The position numbers and the translations under genes were made by a program. Of a stretch of 64,000 bases of DNA, positions 37,999 to 50,100 are shown one piece after another. A model generated the notes under the pieces. It saw only the letters and a program-made list of their open reading frames with translations. It was not told the DNA's origin and made no database searches. The first letter of the stretch is position 1. Every line of letters starts with the position of its first letter. The DNA is from Manihot esculenta (taxonomy: Eukaryota > Streptophyta > Magnoliopsida > Malpighiales > Euphorbiaceae): NCBI RefSeq assembly GCF_001659605.2, contig NC_035164.2:21680500-21744499 (forward strand), given 5' to 3'.

Positions 37999-39552
37999 TC
38001 ATGAAACAAACACACCAGAACATACCAGAGTGAGATTACCTGATCCCATCGGGTTCGATGTGTTAGCCTCCTGCTGAGTCATGGCGAAGATCCGCGCTGG
38101 AGCTGATGGACCTTCCCCATGGGAACCTGCTGAAGAAGGGGCTGTCCCCCTGTCTCCGCCTCTACCACTGCCCTGCAACATGACTGGAGCTGATGGCTGT
38201 GCCATACTGCCTGGAGTTGTCTGATGGGACGGTGTCATAAAAGCTGCCTTAGGGCACTCTCGAGCTATGTGCCCCTCCTGGCCGCATCTGTAACATGCTG
38301 TAGTCCCAAACCGACAGACTCCCTTGTGCGGCCTACCGCACCTTGCACACTCTGCAACCTCTGTGCCTGAGCTCGAGCCACCTCCTAATCCCAGACCAGA
38401 CTTTATCCGATTCCAGAACTTGTTCTTTTTTGATCTTCTGAGACCTCTGTCTCCCTTCTTACTTTTTGTGACAACCTCGCTCAGAGGGGAGAGATTAACA
38501 TCATTTGTCCCCGGGAGTTTGGAACCCGAAGACTGTGCCATGTACTGTTTAACTGTCCCTTGGACAATGGCACTAGCCTCCATTCTCCGTGCCATATCCA
38601 CTATAACATGGAAGCTCTTCCTTTCTGCTGATTGAATCAACGAGGAATACCTGGAGTGAAGCTTCATAACATATCTCCTAGACTTCTTCAGGTTTATGTC
38701 AAGACCTTGTCCTGCAAATGGCAACAGCTCCAGGAACCTGTCTGTAAACTCATCTACACTCATCTCTTCTGTCTGCCTTAGCTGCTCAAACTCAATCATC
38801 TTCAGTTCTCTGGAACTATCTGGAAAAGCCCATCCTGCAAACTCATTGGCAAACTACTCCCAGGATAAGCTCTCCAACCTTGGGTCCACATAGTTTTTGA
38901 ACCACTCCCTTGCCTTCTTGCATTTCAATGTGAACCCTGCCATCTGAATGGCTCTACTGTCACTTGTTCCTAGCTCATCTGTTATCATCTTTACTTTACC
39001 CCCAACTGATGAACCAGGTTTGGGTATCCGAACATCAGGGACTATTGGTTCTGCTGGTGGAGGAGGAGGTGCAGCATCCCCTGGGTTAGGGTTTGCTGGA
39101 CCTGGGAAAAAGGGAGAGGATGGAAACATGGGGTACTGTGGGTAAAAGGGAGGATAGGGCATAAAGGTGGGATATGGAATATGGCTAAAGAAATCCGATG
39201 TACCTCCCATCGGATACCCTGGCCCTTGCGGGTAGGGTGGATACTGTGGTGGAACAAAGCCCGAGGCCTGAGTGCCTCCTTGGGACTCTCCCATATCCTC
39301 TACTGACATACTCATGCCCAAACTACTATCTCTTCTCTGGTTATCCTCCTCTGTTTCCATCACATCCGCTGACATACCTTCATGAACTGATTTCCTCCGA
39401 CCTGCATCAAAAGACCTTCTAGGGTCCCTTGATGTACTTTCCCTGATCGCCCTACAAGATCTTGCCCTCTACAGAGCAGGGGGATGGGCATCCATGCCCT
39501 CATTCTCTGGCAGAGCTCCAGTCAATCTCACAGATCGACGAGTTCCTCTCAT
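37999..39552 (-). pseudogene. Gag of element E, near-complete with two nonsense codons
   Basis: Starts MRGTRRSVRLTGALPENEGM at 39,552. A TAG at codon 28 and another at 38,856-38,854 (after SLSWE) break a frame that otherwise stays open to 37,999. Domains in order: a basic N-terminus; a Pro/Tyr-rich section (FVPPQYPPYPQGPGYP); a gag core (FTLKCKKAREWFKNYVDPRL, DEFTDRFLELLPFAGQ, MKLHSRYSSLIQSAE); an atypical CX2CX3HX3C knuckle (CARCGRPHKGVC) directly followed by a canonical CX2CX4HX4C knuckle (CYRCGQEGHIAREC). Ends near the start of the protease. Only point mutations disable it, in line with the young LTRs. Confidence 0.8.
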
Positions 39553-39807
39553 CTTGACTTCTGAAAGCATAACATAGCACATAAACATAAGCATCTTATG
39601 GTTCATGTGGAAACACATGAACCTGCATCACATACATAACATACATATCATAGCATTAATGCACATGCTCATCGTCATGGCATTTCACATCATCATACAA
39701 GACAGGACTCCATATCCTATCCTAGTGGACATGATCCTCCTATTGTGCTTGCCCTACTATAACCCCTATGAGCCCGACACATTATAGGTCCGACCATGTG
39801 AACCTAG

Positions 39808-39820
39808 GGCTCTGATACCA
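39808..39820 (-). other. Primer-binding site of element E (initiator tRNA-Met)
   Basis: The - strand reads TGGTATCAGAGCC, complementary to the 3' end of tRNA-iMet, three bases inside the 5' LTR. Confidence 0.9.
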
Positions 39821-39823
39821 TTC

Positions 39824-42369
39824 TGTAACGACCCGGAAATCCGGACCGCTATCGGCGCTAGGATCCAGATCGGCATAAGGCCGCCGGGACCCGTAGCAAG
39901 CCTACTATGCATCCTGTACAGCTGGTATAATCCCATACATGATCAAACATATCCATAAAACATTTAAAACTTTATCTTTTCCTAGCTTGACCTGTGTATG
40001 CACTATGACTGAACTCATAGAACCCCTAGGGTCAGCATACCCTATGTCAAACTCGGTCCAACACATATATCGATATGAAATAAAACTCATGTATAAAGGG
40101 ATTAACCAACTCGGGCCAAGCACAATACTATAACTCTGAACATATAACATAATATCATATTACAACATAACTCGTTTACATCCTTACATAAATTTACATT
40201 ACATCATGTCCACTACTATTCTATTACATAAACATGACCATACACGTAACCTGCTGATCTCCTGACTATCTCTGACCCTGCAAACCTGGGGTTAGGGGAG
40301 AGGGGTGAGCTAAAAAGCCCAGTGAGCAGAAACCATAAAAGAAAATAGTTCATTTTAACATATGCTATCATGGAATGCGTCACATCACAAATATATCACC
40401 TCAAGGATGAATCTGTCACCAATAGCCCTCTACATATCAATCTCGTACCACAACAAGTCAACAATGCTTTATGCCAGGGGCGATACGGCCACGCCTGGAC
40501 TTCACATACTTTATGCCAGGGGCGATACGGCCACACCTGGACTTCTCATACTATATGCCAGGGGCGATACGGCCACGCCTGGGCTTCTCATCTCATATCA
40601 TATCATACATGCCATATCATATCAATTCATATCATGTCATAACATACTGAGGGCTAGAGGATCATCCAGTATCCATCCACATCATCATCATCGTATTATG
40701 CAATGCATCATATTCGTGAATTCTAATGCAAACAACCTATTGCATAACATGGTATTCATGATGCATGAACATGCTTGAACATGCTGAAAACATTTGATTT
40801 AAAACATAAGGGTTAGTTCCACTCACCTCTGGCTAGCTCTGGACTAACTCTGAAGCAGCTAACACTGCTAAACACCTCGGTTCCTCGGGTCCGATCCTAC
40901 ACAGGTGGACTCCAGTGAGGTGCCAAACATACTCTAAACAACTCATAAACAACTACCCAAAAACCCCCTAAAGCATCACTTAAACATGCATAGAAAACAC
41001 TCATGAAACGGCTGGACAGGGCACTTTCGGCGGCCGAAGGTCCCTTCCAGAGACGAAAGTCAGGCAGGTTCGGCGGCACCTTCGGCGGCCGAACTCTCTC
41101 TCCAGAGACGAAAGTCAGGCACTTTCGGCGGCCGAACATTACCTTCGGCGGCCGAAAGTCTGCTTTCAAGCCAAAACTCAACTTTCGGGGGCAAGGTTAG
41201 GCGGCCAATCCATGCGTCCTCTGGCAGGTTCGGCGGCCGAAACCACCTTCGGCAGCCGAACCTGAGTTCATCCAGAACTCAGCCTTTGTGCATTTCAAGC
41301 CTCCCAAACCTTCCATACACCCCAAAACAAGCACTCAACTTCTCAAACACATGCATACATCCTTAACCATGCACAAGGGAGCTCAAACAAGCTTAAACTC
41401 CCAAAAACAACATCTAAAGCATACATAGATAGTTTATGACCCACATAGGCCAAAACCATCAAAACAAAACAAACCTCACATACTCTCTCCCAATCATGCA
41501 TACTCTCTCCCATATGATCAAGGGGCTTGAAACTAACTTAAACCCCAACACAAACATCACAAGAACATACATTGGGCATAAAACCCACGTAAACCCTAAC
41601 ATGCATATCTACCCATACTCAACCATCAAAACCTCTTAAAACTCACTTAAAACTTCATGAAACGTAAAAGAAAGCATAGATCCACACTTACCTCTTGAAG
41701 ATCGAGGGTTTGTGCGAGCTCTAACTTGGAGATGGGAGGAAACTACTCCTTGGGTCTCCAAGCTTCCAAAACTTTGATCTAAGCTTGAAAACTCTTCAAA
41801 ACAACCATGGAACTCATAAAAATATGAAGGAGATGAAGAGAAAACATGAAAATGACCAAAGGAGGACATGAACACACCTGAGCTCGAGAATGGGGAGAAA
41901 TCTCGCCCATTTTCGGTCTGAGGGGCTTTTATAGGTGGCCAGCCAAACCTCCTTCGGCGGCCTAACTTGCAAGCAAAACACCCCCATGTTCGGCGGCCGA
42001 ACTTGAGGTTCGGCGGCCGAACTTGAGGTTCGGCGGCCGAACTTGAGGTTCGGCGGCCGAACTTGAGGTTCGGCGGCCGAACCTGGTTTGTTCAAACAAG
42101 GCTTTCGGAGGCCAAAAGCGCTCCCAAAACCAACTCATGTTCGGCGGCCGAACTTCACTTTCGGCGGCCGAACCTGGCAAAACCTCCTTGGTCTTTTCTT
42201 TTCCAAAACTCAAATCTTTTTCATTTAAAACTATGAAATCAGTAAAAATCATTTTAGAAATCACATTTTACCCCTCTAGAAGACTCTGGCATCATCAAAA
42301 TTCCATATTCCAACGGAGATTCCGCCGAAAGGTAGGGATTCCGATGCCGGGATCTAACCGGGTATTACA
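39824..42369 (-). repeat. 5' LTR of element E
   Basis: TGTAACGACCCGGAAATCCG ... TAACCGGGTATTACA. It is 78 bases longer than the 3' LTR, mainly because of four extra 20-bp palindrome units at 41,989-42,081 and a 10-base duplication (TTGAACATGC) at about 40,775. TATA on the - strand: CTATAAAAGCC at about 41,937-41,927. The TTCAAGAG|GTAAG donor-like site falls at 41,691. Confidence 0.92.
41985..42085. repeat. 20-bp tandem array of the TTCGGCGGCCGAA palindrome (x5)
   Basis: The 13-base palindrome recurs at 41,989, 42,009, 42,029, 42,049 and 42,069, spaced by CTTGAGG, with identical units. The matching site in the 3' LTR (35,393) has one palindrome. Because LTRs are identical at insertion, the expansion happened during or after integration. 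Confidence 0.95.
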
Positions 42370-45104
42370 TAGGATCTCCATATCAGGTTCACTAAGAACC
42401 TTGCCCGGATCTGACACGAATTTCTGTAACATAGAAACATGAAAAATCGGATGAATCCTCTCCATAGAAGCAAGTAGATCTAACTTGTAAGATACATTCC
42501 CAATCTTTTGCAGGATTTCGAAGGGTCCGATGTACCTTGGAGCTAGTTTACCTTTCTTTTCAGAATGAGTCACCCCCTTCATAGGAGACACCTTAAGCAA
42601 TACCATATCTCCCTCTTGAAAAACAACTTTCTTTTTGTAGATGTCTACATAGCTCTTCTGCCTACTCATAGCTATTCTGATTCTCTCTCTGATGATATGC
42701 ACTACCCTGCTGGTAATCTCTGCTAATTCTGGTCCCACTAAAGCCCTTTCTCCTACTTCTTCCCAGCAGACAGGTGACCTGCACTTTCTCCCATATAAAA
42801 CTTCATAAGGAGCCATCCCAATACTAGCATGGTAACTCTTATTGTAGGCAAACTCTACCAATGGTAGATGTTGCCTCCAAGAACCACCAAAGTCTAGCAC
42901 ACACATCCTTAGCATGTCTTCTATAGTTTGGATGGTCCTCTCCGACTGTCATCAGTCTGTGGATGGAAGGCAGTGCTAAAGTCCAGCCTTGTGCCCATAG
43001 CATTTTGCAAACTCCGCTAAAATTTGGAGGTAAAATGGGGTCCCCTATATGACACTATAGAGATTGGAGCCCCATGCAACCTGATGATTTCTTTCACGTA
43101 GATCTGGCTAACTTGTCCACAGAGTAATCGCTCTTGACAGGAATAAAGTGAGCAGATTTGGTCAATCTGTCCACTATTACCCATATAGAGTCATGTCTAT
43201 TGGACGTTGTTGGTAACCCCACAACAAAATCTCTCGCGACATGTTTCCATTTTCACTCTGGAATTGGTAATGGGTTGAGCATCCCAGCTGGCTTTTGATG
43301 TTCTAACTTCACCCTCTAACATACCTCATAGGCGGACACAAACTGAGCCACTTCCCTCTTTATCGATGGCCAGTAATACACTTTTTTTAGATCCTGATAC
43401 ATCTTGGTGGCTCCAGGGTGAACACTATACCTGGCATTATGAGCCTCTCTCATAATGTCTCCTTTCAAGCTTATGTCATCTTTTATACATAATATGTTCC
43501 TGTAACAGAGAATCCCTCTGTTTTCAAATCTAAAATCACTATTGTTACCTTTCTGAACAACTCTTGCTGTCTTTACAAACTTGGGATCCTCATGCTATTT
43601 CTATGCCACTTATTCTAGAAACACGGGTGTCACCTTCATCTGCGCTACTAATGCACCTGTACCAGACAACTCTAGCTGCAAGCCTTCATTAATAAGTTTG
43701 AAAAATTCTTTCACCACTGGTCTTCTCTCTATTGAGATGTGGGATAAACTGCCAAGTGATTTTAGGCTAAGAGCATCTGCCACCATATTTGCTTTACCCG
43801 GATGATAGTGGATTTTGCAATCATAATCACTAAGCAGTTCTATCCATATCCTCTGCCTCAAGTTTAACTCTTTCTGACTCAAGATGTATTGTAAAATCTT
43901 ATGATCTGTAAAGATCTCATATTTTACCCCATACAGGTAATGCCTCCACATCTTGAGTGCAAAGATCACAGCTGCCATTTCTAGATTGTGTGTAGGATAA
44001 TCTAACTCGTGCTTCTTCAACTGTCTAGAAGCATAAGCAATTACCCTCTCATTCTGCATCAACACACAACCTAGTCCCACTCTGGATGCATCATAAAACA
44101 CTATGAAATACTCATTACTTGTAGGCAGAGCTAACACTGGTACTGACGTCAGTCTTCTCTTTAGCTCTTCAAAACTTTCCTCACACTGATCTGACCAGAC
44201 AAACTTTTGATTCTTCTTGGTCAACCTGGTTATAGGAGCAACTATTTTGGAGAAATCCTGAATGAATCTCCTATAGTAACCTGCCAAACCCAAAAAGCTT
44301 TTGATTTCTGTCACTATAGTGGGTCTGGACCAGTTAGCTATAACTTCTACTTTATTAGGGTCCACCTCGATTCCCTTTTCTGACACTATATGCCCCAAGA
44401 AAGAGATACTCCTCAACTAGAACTCACATTTAGAGAACTTAGCATATAAGCCATGTTCTCTCAAGGTCTTCAACACTCTCCTCAGATGGTGGGCATGCTC
44501 CTCTGCATTTCTAGAATACACCAAGATATCATCAATGAAAATAATAACAAAGTGATCCAGAAACTATTTGAAAACTCTGTTTATGAGATCCATGAATGCT
44601 GCAGGGGCATTGGTCAGCCCGAACACATCACTAGGAACTTATAATGCCCATATCAGGTCCTGAAAACCGTCTTAAGCACGTCTTCTTCTCTGACTCTCAA
44701 CTGATGATACTCGAATATCAAATCTATCTTGGAGAACAATCGGCTCCTGCTAGCTGGTCAAACAGATCATCAATCCTGTGTAACAGATACTTATCCTTGG
44801 TAGTGACTTTGTTCAACTGTCTATAGTTAATACAAAGTCTTAGGGATCCAGCTTTCTTTTTCACGAACAATACCGGAGCACCCCAAGGTGAGGTACTAGG
44901 TCCGATGAAACCCTTATCTACCAATTTTTGAAATTGTTCTTTTAACTATTTCAACTCGGCAGGTGCCATTCTGTAAGGGGGAATAGAAATGGGTCTGGTT
45001 CCTGGCATTACTTTAATTTCAAACTCTATTTCCCTAGTAGGTGGTAAACCTAGTAGCTCGTTTGGAAAAACGTCAAGAAACTCTCTGACCACAAGCACTG
45101 AAGC
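42370..45104 (-). pseudogene. Element C pol: RT, RNase H, integrase
   Basis: Reading right to left: RT entry ([20 protein letters not shown] and [20 protein letters not shown], 44,924-44,750); the catalytic [16 protein letters not shown] near 44,530; then 44,416-43,610 with [34 protein letters not shown] and RNase H ([18 protein letters not shown]). Integrase HHCC start HNARYSVHPG with a disturbed second half (SAYEVC then stop) lies near 43,440-43,290. The catalytic core has WVIVDRLTKSAHFIPV, and the C-terminus (42,915-42,370) has FAYNKSYHASIGMAPYEVLY and APRYIGPFEIL. About five stops or shifts disable it. Its reading frame crosses into E's LTR at 42,369 only by chance. Confidence 0.85.
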
Positions 45105-47685
45105 TGTAATACCCGGCTAGATTCCGACATCAAAATCCCTACCTTCCGGTTGAATCTCCATTGGAATCTAGAATTTCTGAAGATGCCAGAGGCTTCTAGA
45201 GGGGTAAAATGTGTTTTCTAAAATGTTTTTATTGATTTCATGGTTTTAAACGAAAAAGAATTGAGTTTTGAAAAGAAAAGACCAAGGAGGCATTTGCCAG
45301 GTTCGGCCGCCGAAAGTGAAGTTCGGCCGCCGAACATGGGAAGGTTTCGGGAGTGCTTTTGGCCTCCGAAAGCTTTGTTTGAACTAACCAAGGTTAGGTC
45401 GTTGAACCTTAAGTTCGGCCGCCGAACATGCATGAGTTTAGGGGGCACGTTAGGCTGCCGAAGGTCGTTGACCAGGCCACCTATAAAGAGCCCTCAGATC
45501 GAAAATGGGCGAGTTTTCTCCCCATTCTCGAGCTCAGGTGAGTTTTTGTACTCCTTTGGTCGTTTTCATGCTTTCTCTACCCATCCCTCAAGTTTTTCAT
45601 GAGTTCTACCCTTGTTTTGAAGCTTTGAAGCTTAAATAGGAGTTTTGGGAGCTTGGAGGCTTTTGGAGCTTGGATCCTCCACACCTCCGAGTTAGGGATC
45701 GCACCACCCCTCGATCTTCAAGAGGTAAGTGTAGATCCTTGCTTTCCTTGTGTTTTAATGAAGTTTTAAGTAAGTTTAATGATGTTTTGATAGTTGAGTA
45801 TGGGTAGATATGCATGTTTAGGTTTATATGGGTTTTATGCCCAATGTATGATATGTGATGTTTGTGTTGAGGAGTTTGTGTTAGTTTATGCTCCTTTATG
45901 CATGTAGGAGAGTGTATGCATGATTGGGAAAGAGCAAGTGAGGTTTTGAGTAGTTTTGATGGTTTTGGCTTATGTGGGTCATAAGCTATTTATGTGTGCT
46001 TTATAATGTTCTTTGTTGGAGTTTAAGCTTGTTTAAGCTCCTTTTTGCGTGGTTAAAGGTTTATGCGTGTTTGTAAAAGGTTGGGTGCTTGTTTGGGGTG
46101 TTTGGTAAGGCTTGGGAGGCTGGTGTAAAAGGTTGGGCGTTTGTTTGGGGTGTTTGGTAAGGCTTGGGAGGCTGGTATGCACGAGGGGCTGAGTTCTGAT
46201 GAACTCAGGTTCGGTCGCCGAAGGTAGTTTCGGCCGCCGAACCTGCCTATGGATGCATGGATTGGCCGCCTAACCTTGCCCCCGAAAGTTGTGTTTCGGA
46301 TCTGGAGCAGACTTTCGACCGCCGAAGGTGCCTGACTTTCGGATTTGGAGAGAGGCTTCGGCTGCCGAGCCTGCCTCTGAACCTGCATGGCTTTCGGTTC
46401 TGGAAGGGACCTTCGGCGGCCGAAAGTGCAGCCGAAAGTGCCCTGTCCAGCCCTTTCATGGTTATTTTCTATGCATATTTAAGTGATGTTTTAGGGGGAT
46501 TTTTGGAGAGTTGTTTATGAGTTGTTTGGAGTGTGTTTGGCACCTCATTCGAGTCCACCCGTGTAGGATTGGACCCGAGGGACCGAGGAGGCCATCAGTG
46601 TTAGCAGTTGCAAAGTCAGTCCAGCGTCTGCCAGAGGTGAGTAGAACTAACTTAATCTTTTATTTTACGAAATCAAATGCCTAAAGCATGTTCATGCATC
46701 ATGTTTATATGTGATAGGTTGATTGCACTAGTTACACGAATATGACGCATTGCATTATTTACTGTTGATGTGGATGGACCAAGGCGACCCCAATGGCCCA
46801 CGATCTGTCACGACAAGAGAAGTCCTGTGGAGCTCCTTTGAGGGTCGGGCACCATATTATGTAATGAAAGTCCTGTGTGAGCTCCTTTGGGGGCCGGGCA
46901 CCGATAGAGAGAGCTTTGGAGGTAATGTCCAATCCGTAATGTGAATTGTTTGTGCTGTGAAGCATTTCATGAAAGCATGTAATTAATGAACTGTTTTCAT
47001 TGTTTCTACTCACTGGGCTTTTTAGCTCACCCCTCTCCCTTAACCCTAGTGTTGCAGGTTTGAGGTCGATCGGGAAGTCTCAAGAGTTAAGGTTGTGCTT
47101 ATGTAATAGATTAGTGTTAGTGTGGACATGTAATGTAAATTGAGATAATGTATTGTAAGATAATGAATTGTAATGTAAGTAAAGTAGAGATTTGTTTATG
47201 TATTAGTGCTGTGCTTGGCCCTAAGACTTGGTTAGCCCCTTTTTAGTACATGATGTATGTAATGGTTTAATGTTGAGTTGTGTTTGAACTAAACTTGTGG
47301 CATGTGTTGTTTACCACGATAGAGTTTGATGAGGACTCTAGTGGAGGTTTTATGTTTGTGGTCTGATGCATGCACAGGTTAGGTTCTAGTTCTTTGGATG
47401 TGATCCCAGCTTGATGTATGTTATGTAATACCCAGCTAGAGTTTTTGAGGGCTCTAGTAGGGGGTTCTTTATGTTTTCAGTTATGTTGAATACATGTCAA
47501 GCTCGGTATTTACATCAGATGTTTAAGTTTTTATGTTAATGTTTTGATCATGTATGGGATTTGACCAGGTGAAAGGATGTATGTTAGGCTTGCTACGGGT
47601 CCTGGCGGCCTTAAGCCGATCTGGATCCTAGCGCCGGTAGTGGTTCGGGCCGTTACAGAGGGGTATCGGTTTCCAAGTCATTACA
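45105..47685 (+). repeat. 5' LTR of element F
   Basis: TGTAATACCCGGCTAGATTC ... TTCCAAGTCATTACA. TATA box CTATAAAGAG at 45,482-45,491. Donor-like sites CTCAG|GTGAGT (45,537), AAGAG|GTAAGT (45,725) and CAGAG|GTGAGT (about 46,637). Palindrome clusters lie before the TATA box (45,301-45,470) and about 700 bp after it (46,208-46,440). An internal TGTAATACCCAGCTAGA (47,424-47,440) copies the LTR start with one change. The 3' end has an extra GTTACAGAGGGGTATCGG before the true terminus. Confidence 0.9.
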
Positions 47686-47688
47686 AAG

Positions 47689-47701
47689 TGGTATCAGAGC
47701 C
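47689..47701 (+). other. Primer-binding site of element F (initiator tRNA-Met)
   Basis: TGGTATCAGAGCC three bases after the 5' LTR, complementary to the 3' end of tRNA-iMet. Confidence 0.9.
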
Positions 47702-48025
47702 CCAGGTTCATATGGTCGGACCGAAGGGGTGTGAGCCCTAGGTTCATATGGTCGGACCTATAGAGTGTTGTCGGGCTCATAGATGTCATAGAAGGGCAAG
47801 CACAATAGGAAAATCATGTCCACTAGGATAGGATGTAGAGTCCTGTCTTGTATGATAATGATGTGGAATGCCATGATTTTATGCATGTGCATTAATGTTA
47901 TGTATGGTATGTTATGTATGCTATGTATGTTGCAGGTTCATGTGTTTTCATATGAACCGTATGATGCTAATGCTTGTTTGTATGCTTGTTTGTATGCTTG
48001 TGTGTTGTTCTTCAGAGGAGCCAGA
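47702..48025 (+). other. Gag leader of element F
   Basis: Non-coding leader between the primer site and the gag start. GGTTCATATGGTCGGACC occurs twice (47,705 and 47,741). Related sequence lies in E (39,553-39,807). Confidence 0.6.
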
Positions 48026-48914
48026 ATGTGAGGTGCTCGTCGATCTGTGGAATCGACTGGAGTTCCATCTGAGAGGGAAGGTATGGACACCTTTCCCCCT
48101 GCTCTGCCAAGAGCGCAGTCGTGGGGAGTTAGCAGATGGGGAACATCAAGGGACCCTGGAAGGTCTTTTGATGTAAGCAGAGAAGGAATAGCTCCAAGAA
48201 GGATGTCAGCTAGTGTGAGGGAAGTGGAGTTGGAGGTTCAGAGAAGGGATATCAGTTTGGGAGTCAGAGTACCAGAAGAAGGTATGGGAGATTCTCAGGA
48301 GGATGCTTAGACTCAGGATTCCAGAATCTCAGGTTCAGGAGGAATAGATCCCTCCACTCTGAGTACAGCTGCCATAAGAGATAAAAGGTGGGGAAACACC
48401 ACTAAGAAGTGGGGCAGAGGCCTCAGAAGGTCGAAGAAGAAGTTTTGGAAGAATTTGAAGGCTAGTCTGGGTTTTGGTGGCTCAAGCTCTGGCTCGGGCA
48501 ATTCAAAATGCTTGAGGTGTGGAAGGCCACACAAAGGAGTCTGTCGGGTGGGGACTACAGCATGTTTCAGGTGCGGACAGGAGGGGCACATAGCACGAGA
48601 GTGTCCCACTGCGCCCTGGATGGCTCAATCCCAGTGGACAACTTCAGGGGGAGCGGCTCAGCCAGCAGCTCCAGCCATGGCTCAGGTTAGTGGTCGAGGT
48701 AGAGGGGGAGGGTCAGTCCCTCATTCCTCAGGTTCCCGTGGAGAAGGTCCGTCAGCCCCAGCTCGGATCTTCACCCAAGCTCAGCAGGAGGCAGACACAT
48801 CGAACACAGTGGTGCCAGGTACGCTCACTTTTGAATGTTCTGATGTGTATGTTTTTGTGAACTCTGGTGGTTCTCTTTCTTTAGTTGCTCTAGGAGCCGT
48901 CGAGAGGTTGAGTT
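48026..48914 (+). pseudogene. Gag of element F, core deleted
   Basis: The original ATG at 48,026 is followed directly by TGA (AGA in E). The next codons match E (GARRSVESTGVPSEREGMDT). After SLGVRVPEEGMGDSQEDA the capsid-like core is missing. Sequence resumes at about 48,330 and in a clear frame from 48,455 (SKCLRCGRPHKGVCRVGTTA then CFRCGQEGHIAREC). It keeps the CX2CX3HX3C plus CX2CX4HX4C pair and continues into SAPARIFTQAQQEADTSN and the start of protease. Confidence 0.75.
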
Positions 48915-48916
48915 GA

Positions 48917-50062
48917 TAGCTTCTGGGCTAGAGTGTTCTCTTTGGGTCAGTGGACCCGAGTGTGATCCATCTGTGGTAGAGTCAGTCTGCCGATCCAGTT
49001 CTGTGTCAGTTGGGAGTAGATGCCTTCCACCCGACTTTGAGGTCCTAGACTTTACTGTCTGGACGTCAATCGAGGGATGGATTGGCTTCTGCTCGTGGTG
49101 CTATCTTGGTCTGTAGAGACAAGGTAGTCAAGTTCAGAGGACAGGATGGGTCAGAGGTAGTCTTCTGAGGGAACACAGTAGGGATGCCTAGAGGTTTGAT
49201 GTCAACTTGTCAGGTTCGTAGGGTGCGTAGGAGGGGTTGTCAGAGGGTTCGAGCTCTTATTGAGAGTCTAGCAGTCAGGTCGGGGAACCAGCCTCAGTGC
49301 CAGTTGTTAGAGAGAGGTAGTAGTCAGAGTAGTGGTTAGACTTGGTAGACAAGGGGTTTTATCCGACCTAGTACCTTACCCTGGATTGTTCCAGTGTGGT
49401 GGTGGGAAAAGAAGGATGAATCCTTGAGACTTTGTAATAACTGTAAGCAGTTGACCAAGGTCACTACCAAGGGCAGGTATTCCCGTGCAGGATGGATGAT
49501 CTATTGGGACAGCTAGTAGGAGCTGTTTGTTTTCCAAGATAGATCTGAAATCGGAGTACTACCTGTGAGAGTTAGAGTTAGTTTTGGGTTAGCAGTGAGA
49601 AGAAGCCAGTTAGTAAAGATGAAGAGAAGAGGAGGATCGGAGAAGCGCAGCGGAAGCGTGTTGAGTTTCAGGTGAAGGTTGGGTATTGCTTATGGTGTCT
49701 CTTTGGGAAGGGTGATTCTTTATGGAGAAGATCCATTCGGATTTCCATGTTTCTATGTTATGGAAGTTCGTGTCAGGTCCTAGTAGGGTTCTTACAGAAC
49801 CAGAGGTGGAGATCTTGGAGGTCTCACCTATGTTGAGCAGTTAGTGCGGATCATAGACACATAAGTCAAGAAGTAGAGGAACCAGGAAATCCCGATGGTG
49901 AAAGGCTTTTGGAATCACCACTGGATGGTAGTGAGTGTTTGGGAGACCCGAAAGTTTATACTCCAGCAGTACCTGTGTCTCTCTTTTAGGAGAGAGGTTT
50001 TAGGCTTTGCTTGCTTGTTTGCTTGATTGATGCTATGTTTTGAGTTTGCCTGTTTGTTTGTG
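48917..50062 (+). pseudogene. Remnants of protease, RT and integrase of element F
   Basis: Protease words at 48,930-49,110 (ASGLECSLWVSGPECDPSVV, RCLPPDFEVLD). RT entry words at about 49,395-49,500 (VKKKDESLRLC-like with shifts). An integrase tail at about 49,720-49,830 (PFRFPCF/HVSM, RVLTEPEVEIL). Junctions between these blocks are internal deletions that remove most of RT, RNase H and integrase. Confidence 0.6.
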
Positions 50063-50100
50063 GAACATTCGGGGACGAATGTTCTTAAAGGGGGGAAGAA
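50063..50100 (+). other. Hairpin and polypurine tract of element F
   Basis: GAACATTCG and CGAATGTTC arms (50,063-50,084) around GGGA, then TTAAAGGGGGGAAGAA directly before the 3' LTR. The same arrangement borders the LTRs of C and E. Confidence 0.85.

Larger units (their letters stand above)
33226..42369 (-). mobile_element. Tekay-like retrotransposon E with both LTRs
   Basis: Flanked by a perfect TAGGA duplication (33,221-33,225 and 42,370-42,374). LTRs 33,226-35,693 and 39,824-42,369 differ by roughly one base in a hundred by eye, so insertion is fairly recent. The internal region is only 4.1 kb: primer site, gag with stops, and a collapsed pol. It cannot be autonomous as it stands. It sits in the integrase C-terminus of element C. 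Confidence 0.92.

Noticed and set aside
41985..42085. CRISPR-like array (regular palindromic repeats with equal spacers)
   Set aside because: The spacers are identical 7-mers, the units are tandem duplications in a plant LTR, and there are no cas genes.
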